DNA of 64,000 bases, taken from positions 2,150,001-2,214,000 of the forward strand of contig NZ_CP119082.1 of NCBI RefSeq assembly GCF_029027965.1, read 5' to 3'. Source of the stretch: Paracoccus sp. S3-43 (GTDB taxonomy: Bacteria; Pseudomonadota; Alphaproteobacteria; Rhodobacterales; Rhodobacteraceae). How positions within the stretch are numbered: the first letter of the stretch is position 1; each line of letters opens with the position of its first letter. The notes beneath the pieces were generated by a model. It saw only the letters and a list, made by a program, of their open reading frames with translations. It had not been told where the DNA came from and made no database searches. Both the position numbers and the translations under genes were made by a program. This document shows positions 20,612 through 29,666 of this stretch, one piece after another.

Positions 20612-21403
20612 ATGATAAGGGTCGAAGACCTCCACCGGCATTTCGGCGGCTTCCGGGCCGTCGATGGCGCCAGCGTGACGATCGAGACGGGATCCATCAC
20701 CGGCCTGATCGGCCCGAACGGGGCGGGCAAGTCCACGCTGTTCAACGTGATCGCGGGCGTGCTGCCGCCCACATCGGGCCGCGTCTTCATGGATGGCGAG
20801 GACATCACCGGCCTGCCGCCGCACCAGTTGTTCCACAAGGGGCTGCTGCGCACCTTCCAGCTGGCGCATGAATTTTCCTCGATGACGGTGCGGGAAAACC
20901 TGATGATGGTGCCCGGCGGCCAGTCGGGCGAGACGATCTGGAAGACCTGGCTGCAACGCGCCCGCATCGAACGCGAGGAAGCCGCGCTGCGCAGACAAGC
21001 CGACGAGGTTCTGGACTTCCTCACCATCCGCCACCTGACCCATGAAAAGGCCGGCAACCTGTCGGGCGGGCAGAAGAAGCTGCTGGAACTGGGCCGCACG
21101 ATGATGGTCGACGCGAAGGTGGTGTTCCTGGACGAGGTCGGCGCGGGCGTGAACCGCACCCTGCTGGGCACCATCGGCGACGCCATCGTGCGGCTGAACC
21201 GCGAACGCGGCTATACCTTCTGCGTGATCGAACACGACATGGATTTCATCGGCCGCCTGTGCGACCCGGTGATCGTGATGGCGGCGGGCAAGGTTCTGGC
21301 GCAAGGCCCCGCCGACCACATCATGCAGAACGAGGACGTGATCGAAGCCTATCTGGGCACCGGCCTGAAGAACAAGGTCAAGGCCGCAGGGGGGGCGCTG
21401 TGA
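20612..21403 (+). CDS. ABC transporter ATP-binding protein (LivG-like)
   Basis: 263 residues. Walker A GLIGPNGAGKSTLFNVIAG (about residues 31-49), signature LSGGQKKLLELGRTMM, and Walker B VVFLDEVGAG. In the last, Glu-Val replaces the more usual Glu-Pro, as in a subset of LivG-type proteins. The C-terminal extension after the H-loop (IEHDMDFIGRLCDPVIVM) is the BCA_ABC_TP tail of this family. It energises uptake with the LivF-like partner. Its stop overlaps the next start (TGATG). Confidence 0.92.
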   Translation: MIRVEDLHRHFGGFRAVDGASVTIETGSITGLIGPNGAGKSTLFNVIAGVLPPTSGRVFMDGEDITGLPPHQLFHKGLLRTFQLAHEFSSMTVRENLMMVPGGQSGETIWKTWLQRARIEREEAALRRQADEVLDFLTIRHLTHEKAGNLSGGQKKLLELGRTMMVDAKVVFLDEVGAGVNRTLLGTIGDAIVRLNRERGYTFCVIEHDMDFIGRLCDPVIVMAAGKVLAQGPADHIMQNEDVIEAYLGTGLKNKVKAAGGAL

Positions 21404-22137
21404 TGCAGTCTCAATCGCAATCGCAGGGCGCACAGCCCTTCCTGTCGGCGCAGGCGATGCGCGGCGGATACGGCAAGGCCGACATCCTGCAAGGCTGCAC
21501 CCTGACCGTGGAAAAGGGCCAGATCGCCGTGATCGTCGGCCCGAACGGCGCGGGCAAGTCCACCGCCATGAAGGCCGTCTTCGGGATGCTGCCGCTCCGC
21601 GAAGGCCATGTGACCCTGGGCGGAGAGGACATCACCGCCTTGTCGCCCCAGAGCCGTGTCCGCAAGGGCATGGGCTTCGTGCCCCAGACCCACAACATCT
21701 TCCCGACCATGACGGTCGAGGAGAACCTGGAAATGGGCGCCTATATCCGCGACGACGATTTCCGCCAGACCATGGCCCAGGTGTACGACCTGTTCCCCGC
21801 CGTGGCCGAAAAGCGCAGGCAGGCGGCGGGCGAGTTGTCGGGCGGGCAGCGCCAGCAGGTCGCCGTGGGCCGCGCGCTGATGACGCGTCCGCAGCTTCTG
21901 ATGCTGGACGAGCCGACCGCAGGCGTCAGCCCGATTGTCATGGACGAGCTGTTCGACCGCATCATCGAGGTCGCGCGCACCGGCATTTCCATCCTGATGG
22001 TCGAACAGAACGCCCGCCAGGCGCTGGAGATCGCCGACATCGGCTATGTCCTGGTCCAAGGCGCCAACCGATACACCGACACCGGAGAGGCCCTGCTGGC
22101 CGACCCGGAAGTCCGCCGCACCTTCCTGGGGGGCTGA
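21403..22137 (+). CDS. ABC transporter ATP-binding protein (LivF-like)
   Basis: 244 residues from ATG 21403, which overlaps the previous stop. The longer frame that begins inside the LivG-like gene is not used. Walker A IVGPNGAGKSTAMKAVFG, Q-loop region MGFVPQTHNIFPTMTV, signature LSGGQRQQVAVGRALM, Walker B LLMLDEPTAGVSP, H-loop MVEQNARQAL. These are the standard LivF features. The N-terminus starts with an unusual Gln/Ser repeat (QSQSQSQ). Partner of the preceding ATPase; followed by a permease 2 bp later. Confidence 0.92.
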   Translation: MQSQSQSQGAQPFLSAQAMRGGYGKADILQGCTLTVEKGQIAVIVGPNGAGKSTAMKAVFGMLPLREGHVTLGGEDITALSPQSRVRKGMGFVPQTHNIFPTMTVEENLEMGAYIRDDDFRQTMAQVYDLFPAVAEKRRQAAGELSGGQRQQVAVGRALMTRPQLLMLDEPTAGVSPIVMDELFDRIIEVARTGISILMVEQNARQALEIADIGYVLVQGANRYTDTGEALLADPEVRRTFLGG

Positions 22138-22139
22138 AC

Positions 22140-23147
22140 TTGGACATCCTCAACGCCCTTGTGGCTTTCCTGAACTTCGTCTTCATTCCCGCCGCCGCCT
22201 ATGGCGCGCAGCTTGCGCTTGGCGCACTGGGGGTGACGCTGATCTATGGCATCCTGCGGTTTTCAAACTTCGCCCATGGTGACACAATGGCTTTCGGCAC
22301 CGCCGTCACCATCCTGGTGACCTGGGGGTTGCAGGCACTTGGCGTGTCGCTGGGGCCGCTGCCCACGGCGCTGCTGGCGCTGCCCGTGGGGATCGCCGCG
22401 ACGGCGGTTCTGGTGCTTGCCACCGACCGCGCGGTCTATCGTTTCTACCGGGCACAGCGGGCCGTGCCGATCATCTTCGTCATGGCCTCGGTGGGCGTGA
22501 TGTTCGTGATGAACGGGCTGACGCGCCTGCTGATCGGCGTCGATGAACAGCGCTTCGACGACGGCGCGCGCTTCATCATCAACGTGCGCGACTTCCGCAA
22601 CTGGACCGGTTTGGCCGAGGGGCTGGCCCTGCGGTCCACCCAGGCGCTGACGCTGGTCGTGACCGTGATCGTCTGCGTGGCGCTGTTCTGGTTCCTGAAC
22701 CGCACCAAGTCGGGCAAGGCGATGCGCGCCTATTCCGACAACGAAGATCTGGCCCTGCTGTCGGGCATCGACCCGGAAAGGGTCGTGCGCATGACCTGGA
22801 TCATCGCCGCAGCCCTGATGACCATCGCGGGCGTGCTCTATGGCCTGGACAAGTCCTTCCGGCCCTTCAACTATTTCCAAATCCTGCTGCCGATCTTCGC
22901 CGCAGCCATCGTGGGGGGCCTGGGCAGCCCCATCGGCGCCATCGCGGGCGGCTTCCTGGTGGCTTTTTCCGAAGTCGCGGTGACTTACCCCTGGGTGAAG
23001 GTCGCGGGCTATCTGTTCCCGGACTGGCGGCCGGGCGGGCTGCTGCAACTGCTGGGCACCGAATACAAGTTCGCCGTCAGCTTCGTCATCCTCATCGTGG
23101 TGCTGCTGTTCCGCCCGACCGGGCTGTTCCGCGGCAAGTCGATCTAA
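22140..23147 (+). CDS. ABC transporter permease (LivH-like)
   Basis: 335 residues with about eight membrane helices, starting with TTG two bases after the LivF-like stop. Family features are GALGVTLIYGILRFSNFAHG near the N-terminus, SGKAMRAYSDNEDLALLSGI in the cytoplasmic coupling loop, and AAAIVGGLGSPIGAIAGGF. It forms the inner-membrane channel with the LivM-like protein. The family length is about 290-340. A rare TTG start may keep its level low relative to the ATPases. Confidence 0.92.
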   Translation: MDILNALVAFLNFVFIPAAAYGAQLALGALGVTLIYGILRFSNFAHGDTMAFGTAVTILVTWGLQALGVSLGPLPTALLALPVGIAATAVLVLATDRAVYRFYRAQRAVPIIFVMASVGVMFVMNGLTRLLIGVDEQRFDDGARFIINVRDFRNWTGLAEGLALRSTQALTLVVTVIVCVALFWFLNRTKSGKAMRAYSDNEDLALLSGIDPERVVRMTWIIAAALMTIAGVLYGLDKSFRPFNYFQILLPIFAAAIVGGLGSPIGAIAGGFLVAFSEVAVTYPWVKVAGYLFPDWRPGGLLQLLGTEYKFAVSFVILIVVLLFRPTGLFRGKSI

Positions 23148-23159
23148 GGGGGGTCTGCC

Positions 23160-24491
23160 ATGTCGTCCAACCGTCAAGCCGCCCAAGCCAGCCCCTGGCG
23201 CGCGCCCGTCCTGTTCGCGGTCCTCGCCATCCTGTTCGTGCTGGAGGGCACGGTCAGGAACGGCATGTTCTCGGGGTCGTGGAACACGGCGCTGGCGATC
23301 CTGAACATGGGCCTGATCTCGGCCATCACCGCGCTTGGGGTGAACATGCAATGGGGCTATGCGGGGTTGTTCAACACGGGCGTCGTGGGCTTTCTGGCAA
23401 TCGGCGGGCTGGCTCCGGTGCTGGTCTCCCTGCCCCCGGTTCAGGGCGCCTGGTCTGCAGGCGGGCCGCGCCTGATCGGGGCGCTGCTGGTGGGCCTTGG
23501 CACGCTGGCCCTGGCGCGCATCGCCTATGCCCGCACGCGCCGCGCCTGGACGGTGGCGCTTGTGCTGGTCGCGGGCTTTGTCGCCTATCGCTGGCTGTTC
23601 GACCCCGCCGTCACCGCCATCGAGGCGAATGATAGCGCCCGGACCGGCAATATCGGCGGGCTGGGCCTGCCGATCCTGCTGTCCTGGCTGGTGGGCGGCG
23701 CCTTCGCCGCCGCTGCCGCCTGGGCCGTGGGCAAGGTCGCGCTTGGGCTTCGCTCGGACTATCTTGCCATCGCGACACTGGGCATCGGCGAGATCATCGT
23801 GGCCGTCCTGCGGAACGAGGACTGGCTGGCGCGCGGCGTCAAGAACATCGCAGCCATCCCGCGCCCCGTGCCTTATGAAACCGACCTGCAGCAGAACCCG
23901 GCCTTTCAGGACGTCGCCGCCCGCTGGGGCTTCGGCGTGGCCGAGGCGTCGGGCATCTGGGTCAAGCTGTGCTACCTGTCGCTGTTCCTGGTGGTTCTGC
24001 TGGCGATCATCCTGCTGGCGGAACTGGCGCTGAAATCCCCCTGGGGTCGGATGATGCGCGCGATCCGCGACAACGAAACCGCCGCCGAGGCGATGGGCAA
24101 GGACGTGACCGCCCGCCACCTGCAAGTCTTCGTGCTGGGTTCGGCGGTGATCGGCATCGCCGGGGCGATGATGATCACGCTGGACGGGCTGATGGCGCCC
24201 AACAGCTACAACCCGCTGCGCTATACCTTCCTGATCTGGGTGATGGTGATCGTCGGCGGTTCGGGCAACAACTGGGGCGCGGTGCTGGGCGCCGTGCTGA
24301 TCTGGTTCCTGTGGATCAAGGTCGAGGTCTGGGGCCCCGGCCTGATCGGCCTGCTGGTCGGCCCCCTGCCGGACGGCGACATCAAGGCGCATCTTCTGGA
24401 CAGCGCCGCCCATATGCGCTTCATCGCCATGGGCCTGGTCCTGCTTCTGGTGCTGCGCTTCGCCCCGCGCGGGTTGGTGCCCGAAAGATAG
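23160..24491 (+). CDS. ABC transporter permease (LivM-like)
   Basis: 443 residues, longer than most LivM proteins. The core signatures are present: NMQWGYAGLFNTGVVGFLAI, SDYLAIATLGIGEI, and SPWGRMMRAIRDNETAAEAM with MGKDVTARHLQVFVLGSAVI. The extra length comes from an added hydrophobic segment near residues 95-190 (LIGALLVGLGTLALARIAYA and following) and a longer loop before the coupling helix. Last gene of the transporter operon, 12 bp after the LivH-like gene, followed by an intergenic repeat. Confidence 0.9.
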   Translation: MSSNRQAAQASPWRAPVLFAVLAILFVLEGTVRNGMFSGSWNTALAILNMGLISAITALGVNMQWGYAGLFNTGVVGFLAIGGLAPVLVSLPPVQGAWSAGGPRLIGALLVGLGTLALARIAYARTRRAWTVALVLVAGFVAYRWLFDPAVTAIEANDSARTGNIGGLGLPILLSWLVGGAFAAAAAWAVGKVALGLRSDYLAIATLGIGEIIVAVLRNEDWLARGVKNIAAIPRPVPYETDLQQNPAFQDVAARWGFGVAEASGIWVKLCYLSLFLVVLLAIILLAELALKSPWGRMMRAIRDNETAAEAMGKDVTARHLQVFVLGSAVIGIAGAMMITLDGLMAPNSYNPLRYTFLIWVMVIVGGSGNNWGAVLGAVLIWFLWIKVEVWGPGLIGLLVGPLPDGDIKAHLLDSAAHMRFIAMGLVLLLVLRFAPRGLVPER

Positions 24492-24509
24492 CGGCCGCGC
24501 GCTTTGCCT

Positions 24510-24577
24510 TGATCCAAATATCCACGGGGGGAGATCGCCGGAACGGCGATCGGGGGGGGCAGTCAGCCCCCTTCTCC
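24510..24577 (-). repeat. Intergenic G/C-hairpin plus GGATATTTG repeat, copy 1
   Basis: Read on the minus strand it shows GGGGGCTGAC-TGCCCCC, the hairpin GATCGCC-GTTCC-GGCGATC (24534-24552 on the plus strand), a C-run, and GTGGATATTTGGATCAA. The same arrangement (G/C hairpin, C-run, GGATATTTG, A-rich end) recurs at 63892-63945. It lies between two convergent genes and could end transcription for both, but there is no plain T-run. Confidence 0.6.
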
Positions 24578-24589
24578 CTGCGCGAAGGA

Positions 24590-25123
24590 TCAGCCGCAGT
24601 CGTCCCCCAGCACCACGCTGTAATAGGCCACGCCATCCACCCCGGTCGCATAGCCGCTGCCGACTTGCCGGCTGGACTGGCCCAGCAATTCGGTCCGCTG
24701 CGCCTCCTGCCCGATCCAGCGGGCGACCGCATCCGCCGGGCCGCCGCCGCGCCCGACAAGCTGCGCCACCCCGCAGACCGGGTATCGGACCGCCCGCGCC
24801 CGGTCCACGACGCTGGATCCGTTCGAGCCCTCGACATCGACGCGCCCCGTCCGGGCCATGTCGCAGGCATGGCTCTGCGCGACCTGCGCCAGCAGCGGCG
24901 CGCCCGCCAGCGGGGTCTTGCCCCGGCCCTGGCGGGCGTCATTGACGGCGGCGTCGATCCGCGCGGCGATCTCGGCATCGCCCGCGCATTGCGCGGCCAG
25001 CGCCTCCTCGGCCGGGGGCACGGTCGGGGTCTGCCACGGCAGGGCGGCGACGATGCCCTGCTGGCAGGCGGCAAGACCGGACAGGCTGATCGCAGCGGCG
25101 GCAAGGGCACGAAGGGCGGGCAT
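24590..25123 (-). CDS. CAP/SCP-domain lipoprotein
   Basis: 177 residues. The N-terminus is a lipoprotein signal with lipobox LAAC (Cys20). The remainder is a small CAP (SCP/PR1-like) domain: ARIDAAVNDARQGRGKTPLA, AQVAQSHACDMARTG with the conserved His and Asp, AVARWIGQEAQRTELL, and GYATGVDGVAYYSVVLGDDC. Such domains occur in secreted bacterial proteins of mostly unknown role. Extra cysteines could form disulfides. Convergent with the transporter operon and divergent from guaA. Confidence 0.85.
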   Translation of the reverse strand: MPALRALAAAAISLSGLAACQQGIVAALPWQTPTVPPAEEALAAQCAGDAEIAARIDAAVNDARQGRGKTPLAGAPLLAQVAQSHACDMARTGRVDVEGSNGSSVVDRARAVRYPVCGVAQLVGRGGGPADAVARWIGQEAQRTELLGQSSRQVGSGYATGVDGVAYYSVVLGDDCG

Positions 25124-25224
25124 CGGATGACCTTAGATGTTCGGCCCGAAACGCGGTCCCGACCGGGCCGGTTCCGGCGCCCGAATCCCTTGCGCGGCGG
25201 CATGGGCGCGCTTAAAGCGCATCC

Positions 25225-26784
<1,560 letters not shown>

Positions 26785-26871
26785 TTCGGGCCTACCCGAA
26801 CGCTGCCGATAGCCCCCCAGAACCCTCCATAAAACCCTGAAATAAAAAGAGAATTTAATCTTGACCTATCG

Positions 26872-26911
26872 CCGTCTATCGCGGGGCAAGCCTCGCGATA
26901 GACGGACTTTT
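26872..26911 (+). terminator. Strong hairpin with T-run downstream of guaA
   Basis: A perfect 12-bp stem CCGTCTATCGCG / CGCGATAGACGG with loop GGGCAAGCCT (which can pair further), followed by ACTTTTC. About 87 bp after the guaA stop. It fits a guaA terminator but also contains the first of the four repeated motifs. Confidence 0.7.
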
Positions 26912-27060
26912 CGACGGCATCCCCGAACTTGCTCAATCCACTTTTTGAAAGTACCGTCAGGGGATTGGAAACCGCTGACGGACTTTTTTGACCATAAAGC
27001 GTCGAAATTCATGACGGAATTTTCAAGAAAGAGGTCAAAATAGGGCTGATGGACTTTTTG
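26901..27060 (+). repeat. Four direct repeats of GAYGGAMTTTT next to the integrase remnant
   Basis: Copies start at 26901 (GACGGACTTTT), 26977 (GACGGACTTTTTTG), 27013 (GACGGAATTTT) and 27048 (GATGGACTTTTTG). Spacings are 76, 36 and 35 bp. They lie just before the start of the decayed integrase gene, the position expected for integrase arm-type binding sites. Confidence 0.6.
26954..26990 (+). terminator. Second hairpin with T-run, related to the first
   Basis: Stem CCGTCAG / CTGACGG (7 bp, extended by two more G-C pairs after a mismatch), then ACTTTTTTG. It shares the CCGTC...GACGGACTTTT outer sequence with the hairpin at 26872, so the two may be a diverged duplication rather than independent terminators. 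Confidence 0.5.
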
Positions 27061-27099
27061 GGCGGATTCCTCCTTTTCGGGTCCATTTCGGAGGGAAGA

Positions 27100-27814
27100 A
27101 TGCTCACGGATGCAGCCATTATGGCACTGAAACCACGAGACAAAAAGATAAGGTGAGGGACCGTCACGGTATGTACCTCCTGGTCTCTCCGACTGGAGCG
27201 ATGACCTTCCGGTACGACTGCTCCAGGATGGCATCTCACCGGCCCACGAAAAACGGCGGGACAAACGCCGTATCAAGGAAGCAAAAGGCTTTGGCGAGTT
27301 TGGCGAACGCTGGCTGCAAGAGGCGCGGATGGCCGACAGCACCCGCGCGATGCGCCGCTCGATCTTTGAGCGTGACATACTGCCTACGTTTCGCAGGCGG
27401 CTCCTGTCGGAAATCACACCGGATGATCTGCGTTCACTGTGCGCCAAGGTGAAGCAACGCGGAGCGCCGGCTACGGCCGTCCACGTCCGCGATATCGTGA
27501 AGCTCGTCTGTGCCTTCGCAATCCTGCGCGGGGAAAAGGTGGCCAACCCGGCCAATGAGGTCGGGCCTGCCTCCATCACAACCTTCGTTCCCAGAGACCG
27601 TTCGCTGTCGCCTGCCGAAATCCGCGTCATGCTTGGCCAGCTTGAGCATGTGCCCACGCTGCCCACGATCCGGCTCGGCATGAAACTGTTCCTGCTCACC
27701 ATGGTCAGGAAGAGCGAGCTACAGGACGCAACCTGGGATGAGGTCGATTTCGAGAACGCCGTCTGGTCGATCCCGAAGGAGCGGATGAAGCGATTCAAGC
27801 CGCACAACGTCTAA
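27100..27814 (+). pseudogene. Decayed P4-type tyrosine integrase (guaA-associated)
   Basis: The start (MLTDAAIMALKPRDKK, with GAGGGAAG upstream) is the usual arm-binding N-terminus of P4-like integrases. A single-base deletion at about 27147 breaks the frame, which resumes as VRDRHGMYLLVSPTGAMTFR. A deletion then removes tens of residues before KRRDKRRIKEAKGFGEFGER. From about 27280 the core-binding domain is readable up to the first catalytic arginine region (TMVRKSELQDATWDEVDFEN). It stops at FKPHNV, so the HxxR box and the tyrosine nucleophile are missing. It cannot be active. Its place beside guaA fits an island that used guaA as attachment site. Confidence 0.85.
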
Positions 27815-27823
27815 TGTGACGTT

Positions 27824-28321
27824 ATGTCAAATCAGAGCGACAGATTTCAGACGGCCGGCGATCGATATGCGCAGTTCCGCCCGCGATATCCGAATAGCAT
27901 CGTCCGCAAGGTCGCCGCGCGGATCGTGGCGGCTCCCGTGGAACCCGCATTGCCTGTGCTCGATGTCAGCAGCGGCACGGGCATCTTCACGCGCCAGCTC
28001 GCGGCCGCCTTGCCGCAAGGTGTGCCGGTGGTCGGGGTCGAGCCATCGTTCCGGATGCGCGAGCAGGCGATGGTGCAGCCAGCTTCTCCTTCTGTCTCCT
28101 ATCGTGATGGCAACGCCGAGCACCTGCCTGTCGAGGATGGCGGCGCGCGAGGCGTGGTGGCGGCGACGGCCGCGCATTGGTTCGACCGGCCGGCCTTCTA
28201 TCGCGAAGCCGCCCGAGCCCTGCCTTCAGATGGTATCCTAGCCATCGTCGAGTATGTCCGTGACGAACACTCCCCGGCCGCCCGTGCCGTGATCGACTTC
28301 CTCGCCCGGCATGGGGAAGCG
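27824..28321 (+). pseudogene. Class I SAM-dependent methyltransferase, truncated by IS
   Basis: Begins 9 bp after the integrase remnant. The N-terminus DRFQTAGDRYAQFRPRYP and motif I LPVLDVSSGTGIFTRQLAA are typical of SAM methyltransferases. GVEPSFRMREQAM is motif II and HWFDRPAFYREAARAL lies later in the Rossmann core. At about residue 166 (FLARHGE) the sequence passes into the IS3-like element. The open frame then runs on into the transposase OrfA, so an automatic caller would report a 293-residue fusion. The substrate cannot be inferred. Confidence 0.75.
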
Positions 28322-28384
28322 TGGACCTGTCCCCGTTCCGTTCCGGTCTTCAGAGAGCGATGCTCGCCAAAATGGAGACCGAAT

Positions 28385-28705
28385 ATGGCAGTGACACACA
28401 GCGACGAGTTCAAGCGCGATGCGGTTGGAATTGCACTCACCAGTGGTCTGACACGGCGTCAGATCGCGTCTGATCTTGGGATCGGGCTTTCGACGCTCGG
28501 CAAATGGATTCGGGCGAATTCCGATGAGGCAAAGGTGCCGGACCGGGATGCGGATCTTCTTCGCGAGAATGAACGGCTGCGGAAAGAGAACCGCATATTG
28601 CGCGATTTGAGCCGGATCAGGAAACAGTCCGGGGGACTGTTTGCCCGGCGAAAGTGGGAGGTGCCAAAACAGGCAGCTCAGTTCTTCGCGGCTCAAAAGC
28701 TGTGA
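28385..28705 (+). CDS. IS3-family transposase OrfA
   Basis: 106 residues from MAVTHSDEFKRDAV. The helix-turn-helix is GLTRRQIASDLGIGLSTLGK (about residues 18-37). The leucine-zipper-like segment is LLRENERLRKENRILRD. The zipper is then broken by about 20 residues (SRIRKQSGGLFARRKW) before the usual ending QAAQFFAAQKL. The inserted DNA contains a perfect 9-bp inverted repeat. Binds the IS ends in functional elements; here OrfB is truncated, so it is at most a DNA-binding leftover. Confidence 0.75.
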   Translation: MAVTHSDEFKRDAVGIALTSGLTRRQIASDLGIGLSTLGKWIRANSDEAKVPDRDADLLRENERLRKENRILRDLSRIRKQSGGLFARRKWEVPKQAAQFFAAQKL

Positions 28706-28993
28706 CGTTTCAGTTTATTGCCAGTTATCGGGGCTGCCTTTCCCGTAGCCATCTGTGTCGAATGATGGGCGTGACGGACCGCGGATTGCGCGCATGGCGG
28801 CACAGACCCCCGTCAATCCGCCAGCGGCGCGATAGGGTGATCCTGGCCCACATTCGCGACCAGCATCGGCTGAGCCTGGGCAGCTATGGCAGGCCGCGCA
28901 TGACCGAGGAACTGAACGAATTGGGTCTGCGGCTCGGCCAGCGTCGTGTGGGCAGGCTCATGCGTCAGAACGGCATCCGCATCGTCCGCAGTC
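28702..28993 (+). pseudogene. IS3-family transposase OrfB, N-terminal fragment
   Basis: In the -1 frame relative to OrfA, with a GTG at 28702 overlapping the OrfA stop. About 97 residues of the HTH_21-type N-terminal part are present: FIASYRGCLSRSHLCRMMGV, GLRAWRHRPPSIRQRRD, LSLGSYGRPRMTEELNELGL, RRVGRLMRQNGIRIVR. The DDE catalytic core is absent. At about 28993 the same frame passes directly into integrase sequence. Confidence 0.75.
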
Positions 28994-29165
28994 GCAAGAG
29001 CGAGTTGCAGGATGCAGTCTGGGACGAGATCGATTTCGACAATACTGTCTGGACCATCCCGAAGGAGCCCATGAAGCGGTCCAAGCCGCACAACGTCTAC
29101 CTGTGCCGGCAGACCCTCGATATCATGATCGCGCTCAAGACCTGCGCCGACAACCGCCAAGCGCC
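28994..29165 (+). pseudogene. Second integrase fragment fused to OrfB
   Basis: The frame continues from OrfB as SRKSELQDAVWDEIDFDN, then TVWTIPKEPMKRSKPHNV and YLCRQTLDIMIALKTCAD. The first part is a near copy of the end of the integrase remnant at about 27710-27814 (RKSELQDATWDEVDFENAVW), but with many substitutions, so it comes from a related, not identical, integrase. It carries sequence just beyond the point where the first fragment ends. Similarity fades after about 29165. Confidence 0.75.
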
Positions 29166-29410
29166 GCATGACAATTTGAACGTCCAAACTCTATGCAGAT
29201 CACAGGCTACTTGCGTACCACAGCCACAGGTGTGACAACGCAACCCGCCCACCTAGAAGAGAAAGCAATATCAATAGCTTGTCTGGTTGGTCGGCAGTTC
29301 CTCACCATCCACTACCCTCTCTGTCGCGGCAGTCCCAAGGCCCCTTGATCCGGCTGCCTTTCGGGGGATCGAGGGCCAGGCGACAATCTCCCGACGGCCG
29401 AATTTTCCGC

Positions 29411-29439
29411 TTGCACCCTGCTGCGCGCGCCCTTATAGA
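29411..29439 (+). promoter_or_regulatory. Promoter of the tRNA-Ala gene
   Basis: TTGCAC at 29411-29416 and TATAGA at 29434-29439 with a 17-bp spacer. Transcription would begin about 33 bp before the tRNA. Confidence 0.7.
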
Positions 29440-29478
29440 CCCCGCACGCCACGGCGAAAGACGCGGCGGACCTCCGGT

Positions 29479-29554
<76 letters not shown>

Positions 29555-29566
29555 ATTCACTCGCTA

Positions 29567-29594
29567 TGCAAATGTAAAATTCCCAGCATTTGCA
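29567..29594. repeat. Inverted repeat between tRNA-Ala and integrase
   Basis: TGCAAATG (29567-29574) and CATTTGCA (29587-29594) are perfect 8-bp arms around a 12-bp AT-rich spacer. The position, 12 bp after the tRNA and 72 bp before the integrase start, suits an integrase or excisionase binding site. It has no T-run. Confidence 0.55.
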
Positions 29595-29666
29595 GAGCAT
29601 TCCCCTTCCGCGCCCTTGAAATCGCTCTTAAATCCCGGAACATGTCCCGGAACATGAGGCAGGGCG

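Larger units (their letters stand above)
26785..27099. other. Non-coding boundary between guaA and the island
   Basis: 315 bp without a credible gene and visibly lower in GC than its neighbours. It contains two hairpins followed by T-runs and four direct repeats of a GACGGACTTTT motif, described separately. No second copy of the guaA 3' end was found elsewhere in the window that would mark the far island boundary. Confidence 0.6.
28322..28993 (+). mobile_element. IS3-family insertion sequence remnant
   Basis: The left end is placed at TGGACCTGTCCCC (about 28322), where methyltransferase similarity stops. It contains OrfA (28385-28705) and the first part of OrfB in the -1 frame, the IS3 arrangement, with an AAAAG run near the end of OrfA as a possible slippage site. 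The right half of OrfB with the DDE residues and the right inverted repeat are missing, so the element cannot move by itself. Boundaries are estimates. Confidence 0.75.

Noticed and set aside
27824..28705. A 293-residue methyltransferase-transposase fusion protein
   Set aside because: The two halves match different families and the junction coincides with an IS left end, so it is an insertion scar rather than a functional fusion.
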